Part shown: positions 1 to 8,726 of the stretch, piece after piece
Numbering within the stretch: the stretch's first letter is position 1
Layout of the letters: each line of letters starts with the position of its first letter
Assembly (NCBI GenBank): GCA_041392505.1
Contig: JAWKLX010000036.1
Coordinates: forward strand, 28,674-92,673
From: UBA6168 sp041392505
GTDB taxonomy: Bacteria; Bacteroidota; Bacteroidia; Chitinophagales; Saprospiraceae
DNA: 64,000 nt
Reading direction: 5' to 3'
Program-made: the position numbers and the translations under genes
The notes under the pieces: model-generated
The model's database searches: none
What the model was told of the DNA's origin: nothing
What the model saw: only the letters and a program-made list of their open reading frames with translations

Positions 1-636
1 TTGTGCACTTGCTTTAACATTGTTGTAAGTAGTTAAATCAAGGTTCCCGGAAGGGGCATTTCCACTGTGGCAACCATTGCAATAATTGGCAAACAGTGGG
101 CTGATAAACTCGGTGTAAGTCACATTGTCGGTACTGCATCCCTGTCCATAATTTTCGTTGCAAACATTGTTCTTTGCGCCTTGTTCGATCCATTTTTTAA
201 TGAGTGCTTTCTGAGCGGTGGTCAAATCAGGGTCGGGTGGTGGTGGCATTTTTTCGTCCCCATTTTCAAAGAGGACTTTATATACTTTACTCTGGTTTGG
301 GTTACCTGCTTTTACTTCCTTCATGATATTGGAATAATCCGACATGATAACGCCTTCCTCATGAGTTTGGACATCGTGGCATCCTGACTTGGCACAGCTT
401 GAATTGAGCAGCGGTAAAATGGTATTTTGGAAATAAACCGTATCTGGATCACAGGGTACTCCAGTCAGGTCGACTGAATCGACGGGAATGTCAGGAATGG
501 TCTCGACAGGTTCTATAACGACTGTGTCAGCTGGGATAACGTCTGGAGCTTCTGGAACGACCAGCTCATGGACACAGCTTGGCAGTAGCCAGCTAACAGC
601 TAACAGGACAAGTACAAATAATGAAAAATTACGCAT
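1..636 (-). CDS. Cytochrome-c-like lipoprotein, 3' end cut by window edge
   Basis: I translated this frame directly; it stays open for 212 codons from ATG at 636 to the window edge, so the C-terminus is missing. The N-terminus is a lipoprotein signal: MRNFSLFVLVLLAVSW, then a lipobox ending LPSC at about residue 21. Two heme-c-like motifs follow: CAKSGCH (CX4CH, not the usual CX2CH) and, further on, CNGCH (canonical CX2CH). A MPPPPDP segment between them could supply an axial methionine. The first half resembles the protein at 2163-2552, so this looks like a two-domain version. It lies downstream of a DUF5777 barrel gene on the same strand (67 bp gap), suggesting one operon. Predicted to be a periplasm-facing or surface electron-transfer or redox lipoprotein; the partner is unknown. 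Heme attachment is inferred. Confidence 0.8.
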   Translation of the reverse strand, partial: MRNFSLFVLVLLAVSWLLPSCVHELVVPEAPDVIPADTVVIEPVETIPDIPVDSVDLTGVPCDPDTVYFQNTILPLLNSSCAKSGCHDVQTHEEGVIMSDYSNIMKEVKAGNPNQSKVYKVLFENGDEKMPPPPDPDLTTAQKALIKKWIEQGAKNNVCNENYGQGCSTDNVTYTEFISPLFANYCNGCHSGNAPSGNLDLTTYNNVKASAQ

Positions 637-702
637 GCTTTTAGTTTTAAAATGTTGATTGTTAAAGGGTTCGAAATGTTTGTCGCCCAAAATTTAATTG
701 AG

Positions 703-1590
703 TTATATGGTGAAAACCCTTGAAATATTGAATCCCAACCGAATGCCAGCGTTGGCCCATTTCGTAGTGGTATGGGTGAGGAATTGATTTTCCGTTAATC
801 CTAATGAATTGGTCAAATGGATTTGGAAAACGTGGCCACCCGTCTCAACGTCAATTCCAATCCCCATGCTGTCATAATATTTGGTGCGGGAATAATTCCT
901 GACCCGCCAACCATATTCAGCAGTGACCGCCATCCTTTTCGTGAATTTATATCGGGTGGCGGCAGTCAACAAGAAAGCGTCATTCCTGTCGGAAAAACGG
1001 TCTACCTGATTGAAATGAACCAGTACCGGGGCGATTTGAAGAGAAAAGTCTTCATTGAATTTTCGACCGACAATGACCTGGTGGGCATAAGATAAACGGC
1101 TGCTTGCATGTTCGTATTTATCAAAGCCATTGACATCTTTATTTGGGTCCCGCAAATTCGTATAATACATGCCGCTGAACAAGGTCACGCTAACCCAAGG
1201 CTTGCTATTCTCTCCTTGCCGCAGCAATCGGTATTTTAGGAAACCATCAAAAGTTTTTTCAGTAGAAGTGCGGCCAATACCAACCTCCAACCTGCCATCG
1301 TAGCTATATTCCAGCCCCAACCTAATACTTGCGCCACCATCCAATCCAAAGAAGTCGTACCAACCGCTATTAAAAGAACCAAAGCGATGGGAAATCCTGA
1401 AATCCAAAGTGCGTTTTCCAGGTACTTCAAGGGTATGAAAATTGATAAGTCGGGTACCTTTAAAAGTGGCCACTGCATGCGATTCGGATGCCTCTGGCTC
1501 ACCAATAAGGCTTAGGAGATCTTCCTGTGCTTTCAAATGAGGCAAGGTAGCAAGGAGCATTATTAATTGAAAAAGGATTTTTATTTTCAT
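703..1590 (-). CDS. DUF5777-family outer-membrane beta-barrel protein
   Basis: A 295-residue protein with a signal peptide (MKIKILFQLIMLLATLPHLKA) followed by a heat-modifiable-barrel-like sequence rich in alternating aromatic and polar strands. Motifs such as FRISHRFGSFNSGWYDFFGLD and LGLEYSYDGRLEVGIGRT are typical of the DUF5777 family of Bacteroidota. The C-terminus ends in a hydrophobic/aromatic strand (GFNISRVFTI), as outer-membrane barrels do. It sits between small cytochrome-c-like lipoproteins on the same strand. Members of this family are often found beside cytochrome c genes, so a role in an envelope redox pathway is possible but inferred. The alternative is a general porin-like barrel. 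Confidence 0.8.
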   Translation of the reverse strand: MKIKILFQLIMLLATLPHLKAQEDLLSLIGEPEASESHAVATFKGTRLINFHTLEVPGKRTLDFRISHRFGSFNSGWYDFFGLDGGASIRLGLEYSYDGRLEVGIGRTSTEKTFDGFLKYRLLRQGENSKPWVSVTLFSGMYYTNLRDPNKDVNGFDKYEHASSRLSYAHQVIVGRKFNEDFSLQIAPVLVHFNQVDRFSDRNDAFLLTAATRYKFTKRMAVTAEYGWRVRNYSRTKYYDSMGIGIDVETGGHVFQIHLTNSLGLTENQFLTHTTTKWANAGIRLGFNISRVFTI

Positions 1591-1683
1591 CGTAAAAGAT
1601 TCATTTAAAGCAAATTATGATAGAAGAGGAGTGAATAGAATTGGGAGATTCATTGCATACTCATCCATAATTTCTTTCTTGAG

Positions 1684-2085
1684 TTAATTGTTAGGAGCTC
1701 CAGATTCTACCCAAAGACGGATCTTGGTAAGGCTACAATCGTTGAGCTTAGCCGTACTGTTTTTCGGCATAAACGAAGCGTCTCCATCCCAATTAACCGA
1801 ACTTAGTAACCGGCCATTATTGGCTTGAGCGTTCACGCCAGTATAGGTATTCAATGAGATATTGCTGGTATTACTGGATCCGTGGCAGGAATTGTTGATG
1901 CCACAGGAGCTTTTCAATATCGGTTCAATGTCATTGGTAAAGCTGATTGTGGCAGTCGTATCGCACGGAGTCACATTTAAAACTGTTTCAGGATGGAGTT
2001 CGGCAACATTGTCGTAGTAACATCCTTGGGTCAAAAAAGCCAATGCTGAGAAAACAAAAATGAATGGCAAGAATATTTTTTTCAT
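1684..2085 (-). CDS. Small cytochrome-c-like lipoprotein (CX5CH motif)
   Basis: A 133-residue lipoprotein. I chose ATG at 2085 (MKKIFLPFIFVFSALAFLTQGC) because it gives a compact lipoprotein signal; a start three codons upstream (2094) is equally possible. The lipobox ends in TQGC. The mature part has one heme-like motif, CGINNSCH (CX5CH), after a segment FTNDIEPILKSS that matches the N-terminal helix seen in small cytochrome-c domains of this type. A FMPKNS segment near the end could carry the sixth heme ligand. It ends with ESGAPNN, comparable to QGAKNN in its neighbour. It is probably co-transcribed with the neighbours at 2163 and 703. Covalent heme binding through a CX5CH site is unproven. 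Confidence 0.75.
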   Translation of the reverse strand: MKKIFLPFIFVFSALAFLTQGCYYDNVAELHPETVLNVTPCDTTATISFTNDIEPILKSSCGINNSCHGSSNTSNISLNTYTGVNAQANNGRLLSSVNWDGDASFMPKNSTAKLNDCSLTKIRLWVESGAPNN

Positions 2086-2162
2086 AGAAATCATTTATTT
2101 TTAAGCTATTCAAAATGGTTGAATAACTCGTTGATAAACAGGTTTTTAGTCAATGTTTAGCA

Positions 2163-2552
2163 TTAATTGTTTTTTGCTCCCTGAAGTATCCAAAGGTAGA
2201 TGAGGCCAACTTGTTCTTCAGAAAGTGGCTCATTGGGAGAGGGGGGCATGACACCTCCAGTGGGTGTGGTAATTACCCGGTAAAGTTTAGAACTTCGGGC
2301 GTCCTTGGCTTTAACATCACCATGCTTGATAACGTCCTCGTAGGAAAGTAGGGTGAATTCTTCTGTGCGTTCATTTCCATGACAACCGGAAGCAGTACAC
2401 CCAGCAGCAATGATTGGCATGACCTTTTGGTTGAAACTGATGGGCGGCAGGTCGGCTATTGGTTGAACTTCTTGCGTACAGGCAATAATGGTTGTCATAC
2501 CGATCAATCCAAATAATAGGATTGGCCGACAATTTAAAAGGCTTTTCTTCAT
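2163..2552 (-). CDS. Small cytochrome-c-like lipoprotein (CX4CH motif)
   Basis: A 129-residue protein with a lipoprotein signal ending in the lipobox IIAC (about residue 25). The mature domain has SFNQKVMPIIAAG followed by CTASGCH (CX4CH) and later VMPPSPNEPLSEEQ, a likely methionine ligand, then a terminal helix LIYLWILQGAKNN. The order (helix, CxnCH, MPP, terminal WI-QGA helix) is the layout of small cytochrome c domains found in planctomycete and Bacteroidota lipoproteins. It is the first gene of a probable four-gene minus-strand operon (2552 down to 1). The first domain of the 1-636 protein is its closest visible relative. Role inferred: envelope electron transfer. Confidence 0.78.
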   Translation of the reverse strand: MKKSLLNCRPILLFGLIGMTTIIACTQEVQPIADLPPISFNQKVMPIIAAGCTASGCHGNERTEEFTLLSYEDVIKHGDVKAKDARSSKLYRVITTPTGGVMPPSPNEPLSEEQVGLIYLWILQGAKNN

Positions 2553-2959
2553 TTTTCTATTTTGAAATAATTTGATGAAAAACTATACAGGTTAAAAGTA
2601 ACTTATGGTTGCCCCGTTCAAATATTTTTTTGGAAATGAATACAGGTTACGAGGCATATTGCATTCCTTTCCCGCAAGTTTCCTTTGGGATTCGTCTTTG
2701 TCCAAATTATTAAGTATTTGACAATCAGCCTTTTGACGCTATTTGATGTTTTGACCAAGAGCAAATTATTTTTTGTGAAACAATAATCCTATCCTAATTA
2801 TTTATCGACGGGAATAAATGTCATTTTTGATTTTGTCTTGATATAATTTCAGCTCAGATCTCGTTTATGAAAATAGCTTTGCTCTAGAACTTTTACCAGA
2901 ATATCTTTTGGCAGGGAAACCTTTACTCTTAACCTAATGGTTGATTTTAGATAGTTTTG

Positions 2960-3152
2960 AAGCGCTTTCTTAATAAAAATAAAACTGTTGGATTTTTCCA
3001 CGAGAGCCGACGTTTTGGGCGTCGGGCTTATTCCAAAATATAATTTTTCGTTGGTCTTCCGACGTTCATAACATCGGCTCTCGCTGGCTGGGAAAACCTT
3101 TAAGTCGATTTACCCGAATTTCTGTGTAAAATATTTTTATGGGAAAGCCCTT
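2960..3152. mobile_element. MITE-like element copy A (193 bp) with target duplication
   Basis: Left end AAGCGCTTTCTTAATAAAAA and the reverse complement of the right end, AAGGGCTTTCCCATAAAAAT, form terminal inverted repeats. Internal arms at 3001-3014 and 3070-3083 (CGAGAGCCGACGTT against its near-complement) form a hairpin. The flanks are GATAGTTTTG (2950-2959) and AATAGTTTTG (3153-3162), a 9/10 direct repeat consistent with a target-site duplication. No coding potential. Same family as 35220-35351 and 57083-57278. The rest of the 2553-3240 gap shows nothing else I can name. Confidence 0.75.
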
Positions 3153-3240
3153 AATAGTTTTGTTTTACTTTTAGAGAGTCCTTAGATTTATATTTGTATT
3201 GCTAAGAGAAATTTTCTTAAAAAAATTTTCTTTATTTAAA

Positions 3241-4434
3241 ATGGGATTAATCATGAATTTAATATTCCGAAAGCACAGTTTAATTGTTTGCCACACATTA
3301 GTTCCTAAAAATATTTTTTTGCTATTAATTTTATTTATTAGTACAGGTTTTACTTTACTTTATTCTCAAACCAATAAATACTATAAATCAGTCGATAAAA
3401 TAATTAAAGAATGTCCCTTAGACAGCACAAATAACATCCATAATTTAGCGGATTTTATTAACGATCATTTTACGGAAGCAGATCAAAAAATAAGGGCCGT
3501 TTACGTTTGGGTAGCCCAAAATATTACTTACGATGTTGAAAATATTTTTGAAGAAAAACCACGTAATCCAATTTTAGAAACAAGAAAGGGGACTTGTCAA
3601 GATTTTTCAAATTTATTCAAGAATATAGCAAATGCTGTGGGTTTGGAGACATATACTGTGCAAGGTTACACCAAACAGAATAACGTCATCGTTTGGCAAC
3701 CTCATGCTTGGGTTGTATCTAAATTGAATGGAGAATGGTATTTTTTCGACCCAACTTGGGCGGCTGGTTTTGTCGAAAAAGGACGCTTTTACAGAAAGTT
3801 CGATGATAGTTATTTTAAAGTAACTCCTCAAGAATTTATTAAATCCCATTTTCCTTATGATCCATTATGGCAAATATTAATAGACCCTATTTCTCCTGCA
3901 GAATTTGATGAGAATATATTTACTGGGAAAAAAATAATCAATCATAATTTTACCAATGAACTATATGAGTTAAATAGTCTGGATGAAATTGAACAATTAA
4001 AACAAGAAGTCAAGCGAATTGAAAATATTAAGATTAGTAATTTCCTTTTGTATTTTGTTTTGAGGGAAAAGAAAGCCTACGCAAAAGCAAAAGAGCATCA
4101 GTTGTATTTGGACAAATACAATCAAGCTGAATATCACTATGAGGAAGGTGTTTTCCTGTTAAATGAATTTATTATTTACCGAAACAAGTTTTTTGAGCCT
4201 TATGAAAGTGATTTGAATTTAAAAAAGAGGATAGGGGGTATTATTGATCATTTGGAAACAGCACAAGAATTGTTGGAAAAAGTGGATAATTACCCTGAAG
4301 GGTTAGATCATGTAGTGTTAAACCTTTCACGTGCCTTAGAGTTGGCATTCGTTCATGTTAACGAGCATAAGGATTTTGTTAAATTGTACACTGAGACGCC
4401 AGAAGATAAGAGGCTGTCTCTTTTTTATGATTAA
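3241..4434 (+). CDS. Secreted transglutaminase-like (cysteine protease-fold) protein
   Basis: About 397 residues from ATG 3241; ATG 3253 and an upstream TTG at 3199 are alternatives. I favour an ATG because the hydrophobic export segment (NIFLLLILFISTGFTLLYSQ) then sits near the N-terminus. The central domain carries the transglutaminase/peptidase-like triad: Cys in KGTCQDFSNLF (about residue 119), His in QPHAWV (about 155) and Asp in YFFDPTWAAG (about 170). The ~200-residue C-terminal part is helical and charged, and I do not recognise it. Such Bacteroidota proteins are thought to act as periplasmic peptidases or cross-linkers; substrate unknown. Base composition is more AT-rich than in the flanking genes. 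The PorP gene follows 200 bp downstream on the same strand but has its own promoter-like box. Confidence 0.78.
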   Translation: MGLIMNLIFRKHSLIVCHTLVPKNIFLLLILFISTGFTLLYSQTNKYYKSVDKIIKECPLDSTNNIHNLADFINDHFTEADQKIRAVYVWVAQNITYDVENIFEEKPRNPILETRKGTCQDFSNLFKNIANAVGLETYTVQGYTKQNNVIVWQPHAWVVSKLNGEWYFFDPTWAAGFVEKGRFYRKFDDSYFKVTPQEFIKSHFPYDPLWQILIDPISPAEFDENIFTGKKIINHNFTNELYELNSLDEIEQLKQEVKRIENIKISNFLLYFVLREKKAYAKAKEHQLYLDKYNQAEYHYEEGVFLLNEFIIYRNKFFEPYESDLNLKKRIGGIIDHLETAQELLEKVDNYPEGLDHVVLNLSRALELAFVHVNEHKDFVKLYTETPEDKRLSLFYD

Positions 4435-4580
4435 ATGCTCCGTTTAGCCTAAGCCTTTCCAAAGCAAGCTTGGGGCCCAAATTTTAACCAAAAGCATTAG
4501 CTGGCCTCTTATCTCATATTATCTGTCAATCAAATACTATCGACCGTGAATTGACCGTTCGCATTTCCTGTAAATCCATT

Positions 4581-4588
4581 TACCTTTG
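4581..4588 (+). promoter_or_regulatory. Bacteroidota -7 box (TACCTTTG) before PorP/SprF gene
   Basis: TACCTTTG matches the TAnnTTTG -7 consensus of the Bacteroidota primary sigma factor and lies 45 bp before the ATG at 4634. No TTG is found at the ideal 19-21 bp upstream spacing, so this is a partial match. Confidence 0.4.
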
Positions 4589-4633
4589 GCGCACTTTTTT
4601 TAAATAGGTCGAAACCGTAAACCAGAATCGAAG

Positions 4634-5683
4634 ATGAAAAAAATCTTAAGCTTATCAATTTTGCTGTTGTATTTGATAAACGTAGCTGCGCAAGATCGAT
4701 TGTTCAGTCAATTCTATGCTTCTCCACTAACGTTGAACCCAGCATTAACAGGTGCTTTTGAAGGGAAATACAGAGTGTCCGCAATTTATCGGGATCAATG
4801 GGCTGCAGCTCTTGATGACCCATATTCAACCTTTTCTACAGCTCTTGATTTGCGGTGGCGGATGGGGGAAGTAAAGTCAAAATACAAAGATTTTGCAGCG
4901 GTAGGGCTCTTGTTCTATAATGATAAGGCGGGGGTATTAGAGTTTAGTACGACCTCTATTTTGGTTTCGGGCGCTTATCACAAAGCATTGGATATTAAGA
5001 ATACCCAATATATTTCGTTGGGGTTTCAATTGGGTATTGCACAAAAAAATGTCAATTACGCTGATGTCACTTTTGAAGACCAGTTCAATGGTACTACGGG
5101 TTTTTCTAACCCCACCAATGAGCGGCTTCCTGACAATAACTTTGCTTTTGGTGACTATTCTGTCGGCTTGAACTACGTTTTTTCTCCTCAATATTCCAAG
5201 ACACGTTTTTTTGTAGGTGGTGCCATGCATCACTTTACTGAGCCGTCAATTTCTTTTTATCATAATTCTAATCCAGAGACTACGCTGCCCGATAACAGAT
5301 TAAACGCCCGTTATTCGGCCCAGTTAAGTGCCTACCTCCCTGCAACCGAAGGGATACAACTCCAACCGAGGGTCATTTTTGACAAACAAGGAAGCCACCT
5401 GAAATTGGATGGAGGCTTGAATGTCCGCATTAATACCAGTGAATATCGCAACATTGCTTTACACGTTGGAGCATACGCCCGTCCTGTTCAAGATTTTGAT
5501 GAATCGTTGCGTGTAGATGCTTTGATTGCCCTGTTGGGTATCGAGTTTAACAATGTACTGATAGGCATGAGTTACGATCTTAATTTAGGAGAATTGTCTG
5601 ATTTTAACCGCAGGACCTTTGAGTTTTCAGTCGCCTATTTGGGTGAGTACGAAGACGACGTGATTCTTTGCCCTAAATTTTAG
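4634..5683 (+). CDS. PorP/SprF-family T9SS outer-membrane protein
   Basis: A 349-residue protein: signal peptide (MKKILSLSILLLYLINVAA), then the hallmark N-terminal stretch QDRLFSQFYASPLTLNPALTG with AIYRDQW, diagnostic for the PorP/SprF family of T9SS-associated barrels. Alternating beta strands continue to the C-terminus. Members act with type-B sorting-domain substrates such as SprB, helping attach or export them at the outer membrane. Unlike the copy at 28624, no giant substrate gene lies directly upstream, so this is an orphan paralogue. Its partner could be encoded elsewhere. Identification is secure; specific partner unknown. Confidence 0.92.
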   Translation: MKKILSLSILLLYLINVAAQDRLFSQFYASPLTLNPALTGAFEGKYRVSAIYRDQWAAALDDPYSTFSTALDLRWRMGEVKSKYKDFAAVGLLFYNDKAGVLEFSTTSILVSGAYHKALDIKNTQYISLGFQLGIAQKNVNYADVTFEDQFNGTTGFSNPTNERLPDNNFAFGDYSVGLNYVFSPQYSKTRFFVGGAMHHFTEPSISFYHNSNPETTLPDNRLNARYSAQLSAYLPATEGIQLQPRVIFDKQGSHLKLDGGLNVRINTSEYRNIALHVGAYARPVQDFDESLRVDALIALLGIEFNNVLIGMSYDLNLGELSDFNRRTFEFSVAYLGEYEDDVILCPKF

Positions 5684-6137
5684 GTGCTTGTTAGACTGAC
5701 GACTCAAGGTGGCTATTTTTTTTGAAAAAATTTTCCACAGGGTTTTCCACATTAACCCCCACTGACTATCAGTTAGTTCCTCATGTTATTATTACTAATA
5801 CAAGTCAATTTGTCTTTGTAAAATATTGATTATCAATACTTTTAACACATTACGTACTTTGCTAATGTTAAGAACCTGAAAGGATGCCGATTTGTCAGAA
5901 TGAAAGCATCTCGTTACCTTCGTCTCCTTATTGTGTCCAAAATCCCATGATTGGACCTATCTGAACATACCTGAGATAACTTCACTGTAACATCCATTAG
6001 TTAAGCACGTATTAATTACTGCACAAATACAATGACTGGAAGCAGTCAAAATGTGCAGTCCCTTGCGAAAAGCTACCGTTTCCTCATGAGTTATGACCGT
6101 TAAGTAAATGTGTATTTAAAAAAACATAATAGGTTCA
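5684..6137. other. Non-coding stretch after PorP/SprF gene
   Basis: No convincing reading frame. It is AT-rich, with no clear hairpin terminator right after the PorP stop. The only structured part of the wider gap is the candidate small RNA at 6138-6235. Confidence 0.5.
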
Positions 6138-6235
6138 TAGCTTTGTGCGAAATGCTAAAAATATCCTTTTGTCTATAGTATCAGTAAGTTAGATAGGCTC
6201 CTGCCACATAATGTTGTGGCGGGACTTTTTTTTTT
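6138..6235 (+). ncRNA. Candidate small RNA with promoter box and terminator
   Basis: A TAGCTTTG box (6138-6145, TAnnTTTG type) is followed about 55 bp later by a strong intrinsic terminator (6199-6235), and no open reading frame lies between. The predicted transcript would be about 80-90 nt, starting near 6152. The terminator is 500 bp beyond the upstream stop and 335 bp before lpdA, so it does not obviously belong to either gene. No known RNA family was recognised. Existence as an RNA is inference. Confidence 0.4.
6199..6235 (+). terminator. Intrinsic terminator, orphan
   Basis: A 10-bp stem, TCCTGCCACA (6199-6208) against TTGTGGCGGGA-type sequence (6215-6224) with one G-T pair, a 6-nt loop, then C and a run of ten T. 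Textbook rho-independent shape. Confidence 0.85.
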
Positions 6236-6444
6236 ATTCCGTCTTTGTATTCCCATCACAAGACGATTTGTTCAGATGTATTGGATTCTAAAAGGATAGC
6301 CACTTTCCTGCCATATCAACCCTTTATATTTTTGAAAATCGCCCCCTCCAACTTTAGGGATATGTCACCAATTCAATTTAATTATCATTTTTGGCAACTT
6401 GAGTATTCTAACAATCCTTTTTAATTAGGAAGACCTATTTGGAT

Positions 6445-6474
6445 TTGCATTTGAAATCTCATCCTCTATCTTTG
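6445..6474 (+). promoter_or_regulatory. Bacteroidota primary-sigma promoter of lpdA
   Basis: TTG at 6445-6447 and TATCTTTG at 6467-6474 are separated by 19 bp, an exact fit to the TTG-N19-21-TAnnTTTG consensus. Transcription would begin near 6481, giving a leader of about 90 nt before the ATG at 6570. This is the best promoter match in the window. Confidence 0.7.
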
Positions 6475-6569
6475 CGCCACTCAAATAAAGGGCATAAAAG
6501 GCTTTGATAATTTGCACTTCGTTTGAATAAAAGGAATTGAACATTAACCAAATAAAAATTCTATTTTCT

Positions 6570-7967
6570 ATGAATTACGATTTGATAGTAATTGGCAGTG
6601 GTCCAGGTGGATATGTAGCAGCCATTCGGGCTTCACAGCTCGGGATGAAAGTTGCAGTTGTTGAAAAAGAAAACCTTGGTGGCATTTGCCTGAATTGGGG
6701 CTGTATACCAACAAAAGCTCTTTTGAAAAGCGCTCAAGTATTCGAATATATTCAACATGCAAGTGACTATGGGATTGAAGTTGGTAAATCTAAAGCAGAT
6801 TTCTCTGCCATTGTCAAAAGGAGTAGGGGAGTCGCTGACGGAATGAGCAAGGGCATCCAGTTTTTATTTAAGAAAAATAAGATAACGGTGATTGACGGGC
6901 ATGGCAAATTGTTGCGTGGCAAAAAAGTAGAGGTTACCGACGCCAACGGCAAAAAGTCAGAATACTCTGCTCCGCACATTATTTTGGCCACTGGTGCCCG
7001 GGCCAAAGCATTACCAAACTTACCTATTGATGGCGAAAAGGTGATTGAATACCGGAAAGCCATGTCGCTTGAGAAACAGCCCAAAAGGATGGTAGTAGTC
7101 GGTGCCGGTGCTATCGGAGTGGAATTCGCCTATTTTTATAATGCCATAGGCACAGAGGTCACAGTGGTAGAGTTTTTAGAGCAGGGTTTGGTGCCTCGTG
7201 AAGATGCAGACATTTCAAAAGAATTGGGCCGGATTTTTAAAAAACAGGGGATAACGGTAAAAGGAAATACCTCCGTTGAAAAAGTAGATACTTCTGGAAA
7301 GACTTGCAAAGTGACTATGAAAAACCGTAAAACCGGTGCCGAAGAGGTCATTGAATGCGATGTTGTTTTGTCGGCTGCGGGGGTCGCTCCAAACACAGAA
7401 AACCTCGGCCTTGAAGCGCTTGGTATCCAAATGGACCGGGGCTTGGTTAAAGTGAATGAATTTTATGAAACCAATGTCGCTGGAATATATGCAATTGGTG
7501 ATATTGTGCCAGGTGCAGCATTGGCTCATGTGGCGAGTGCAGAAGGAATTATTTGTGTAGAAAAAATTGCTGGCCAAAACCCACATGGTCTGGATTATAA
7601 CAATATACCTTCCTGTACCTATTGTTCCCCCGAAGTCGCCTCTGTTGGTTATACGGAAGCAGGGGCAAAAGAGGCTGGTTACGAAGTAAAAGTTGGGAAA
7701 TTCCCCTTTTCGGCATCAGGCAAGGCAAAGGCTTCGGGTGCGCCCCAAGGCTTCGTGAAAGTTATTTTTGATGCAAAATACGGTGAGTTCCTCGGGGCGC
7801 ACATGATTGGGATGAATGTTACAGAAATGATAGCTGAGGTGGTTGCGGCTCGGAAGCTGGAAACTACGGGCCATGAAATCATCAAAACCGTTCACCCTCA
7901 CCCAACTATGAGCGAGGCGGTTATGGAAGCCGCTGCTGCAGCTTACGACGAGGTGATTCATTTGTAA
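6570..7967 (+). CDS. lpdA: Dihydrolipoyl dehydrogenase (E3)
   Basis: A 465-residue flavoprotein that reoxidises dihydrolipoamide of the 2-oxoacid dehydrogenase and glycine cleavage complexes, using FAD and NAD+. Start at ATG 6570 (MNYDLIVIGSGPGGYVAA), because the FAD-binding GSGPGG motif then begins at residue 9; an upstream in-frame TTG at 6537 is unlikely. The redox-active disulfide is C40/C45 in GGICLNWGCIPTKA. The NAD-binding GAGAIGVEFA motif lies near residue 180, and the second FAD motif YAIGD near 310. The C-terminal HPHPTMSEAV supplies the active-site His444-Glu449 pair. Length is normal for the family. It stands alone with its own promoter and terminator, not in a pyruvate dehydrogenase operon. 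Cytoplasmic. Confidence 0.97.
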   Translation: MNYDLIVIGSGPGGYVAAIRASQLGMKVAVVEKENLGGICLNWGCIPTKALLKSAQVFEYIQHASDYGIEVGKSKADFSAIVKRSRGVADGMSKGIQFLFKKNKITVIDGHGKLLRGKKVEVTDANGKKSEYSAPHIILATGARAKALPNLPIDGEKVIEYRKAMSLEKQPKRMVVVGAGAIGVEFAYFYNAIGTEVTVVEFLEQGLVPREDADISKELGRIFKKQGITVKGNTSVEKVDTSGKTCKVTMKNRKTGAEEVIECDVVLSAAGVAPNTENLGLEALGIQMDRGLVKVNEFYETNVAGIYAIGDIVPGAALAHVASAEGIICVEKIAGQNPHGLDYNNIPSCTYCSPEVASVGYTEAGAKEAGYEVKVGKFPFSASGKAKASGAPQGFVKVIFDAKYGEFLGAHMIGMNVTEMIAEVVAARKLETTGHEIIKTVHPHPTMSEAVMEAAAAAYDEVIHL

Positions 7968-7984
7968 CGAGTTTCGAAGTTTGA

Positions 7985-8027
7985 TAAAAAAGGGCAAACC
8001 CGCTGCACAGCGGGTTTGCCCTTTTTT
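7985..8027. terminator. Strong bidirectional terminator after lpdA
   Basis: Near-perfect stem AAAGGGCAAACCCGCT / AGCGGGTTTGCCCTTT with a GCAC loop, T-tract on plus and A-tract upstream, so it can serve both lpdA and the convergent gene ending at 8045. Confidence 0.92.
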
Positions 8028-8044
8028 TATAACCTTTCTTGGTG

Positions 8045-8707
8045 CTATTTTTTCAAATGAAATCCCAATCTTACCCCAGCATAAAATTGCCCGACGTTCG
8101 ATTTTGTTGACACCTCATTAGCCGTTAAGTCTTCAAGGTATTCCCATTTGGCATTTGGTGCGAAATAGTATTTCACGATTGGTGTGATGGTCAAAAATTT
8201 GGCAACACCAATATCTACCCCTGCACCAACTCCAATATCCCAGAAAAAATCTCGCTTCGAATCTACCTCGGCAACACTATTAAATTTAATTTCTATGTTG
8301 TTCACGCCGGGTGCAACTTGGAGGAAAAAACCTTTTTGAAAAACGTTACCTGACTTTGACCAAGTTGGGCAATCACAGTCGCCTTCCAAATCAAATAGAT
8401 ATATGTTGGTATTCAGATGAGCTCCAATAATGTTATTTTCCAAAGTCGCACCGGCAGCCTCATTTTTCAGAGAGCTAATGGCAAGTTCTGGGTATAATTC
8501 AATCCGAACCTTTTTTGTCCGCAAACGGTAATCAATACTGAAAGAAAATCCACTTGGGTTTGAATGGTTATTTCCGTTTCCGTATTGATTGATGACAGTC
8601 AACCATTCGTCCGAATGGAGGGATTTATAACCTGCTCCGACTCCCAATTGCCCCCACACAACCGAGGAGCAAAACATCAGAACGCCAATGATCACTTTAT
8701 TTTTCAT
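8045..8707 (-). CDS. Outer-membrane beta-barrel protein (porin-family-like)
   Basis: A 220-residue protein. I start it at ATG 8707 (MKNKVIIGVLMFCSSVVWGQ, a clean signal peptide) rather than at the longer open frame, which would run into the upstream gene. The mature protein is a small barrel: alternating strands such as GFSFSIDYRLRTKKVRIELYPELAIS and FFWDIGVGAGVDIG, with a terminal aromatic strand GQFYAGVRLGFHLKK. A CDCP segment mid-protein is a lone cysteine pair. It follows the DUF4340 gene by only 19 bp on the same strand, so the two are probably co-transcribed. Role unknown beyond the outer membrane; possible adhesion or lipid-barrel function. Confidence 0.75.
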   Translation of the reverse strand: MKNKVIIGVLMFCSSVVWGQLGVGAGYKSLHSDEWLTVINQYGNGNNHSNPSGFSFSIDYRLRTKKVRIELYPELAISSLKNEAAGATLENNIIGAHLNTNIYLFDLEGDCDCPTWSKSGNVFQKGFFLQVAPGVNNIEIKFNSVAEVDSKRDFFWDIGVGAGVDIGVAKFLTITPIVKYYFAPNAKWEYLEDLTANEVSTKSNVGQFYAGVRLGFHLKK

Positions 8708-8726
8708 TGAAACTTTTTTATCAAAC

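Noticed and set aside
67..387. 106-codon plus-strand frame
   Set aside because: It is antisense to the clear lipoprotein frame 1-636, which carries a lipobox and heme motifs.
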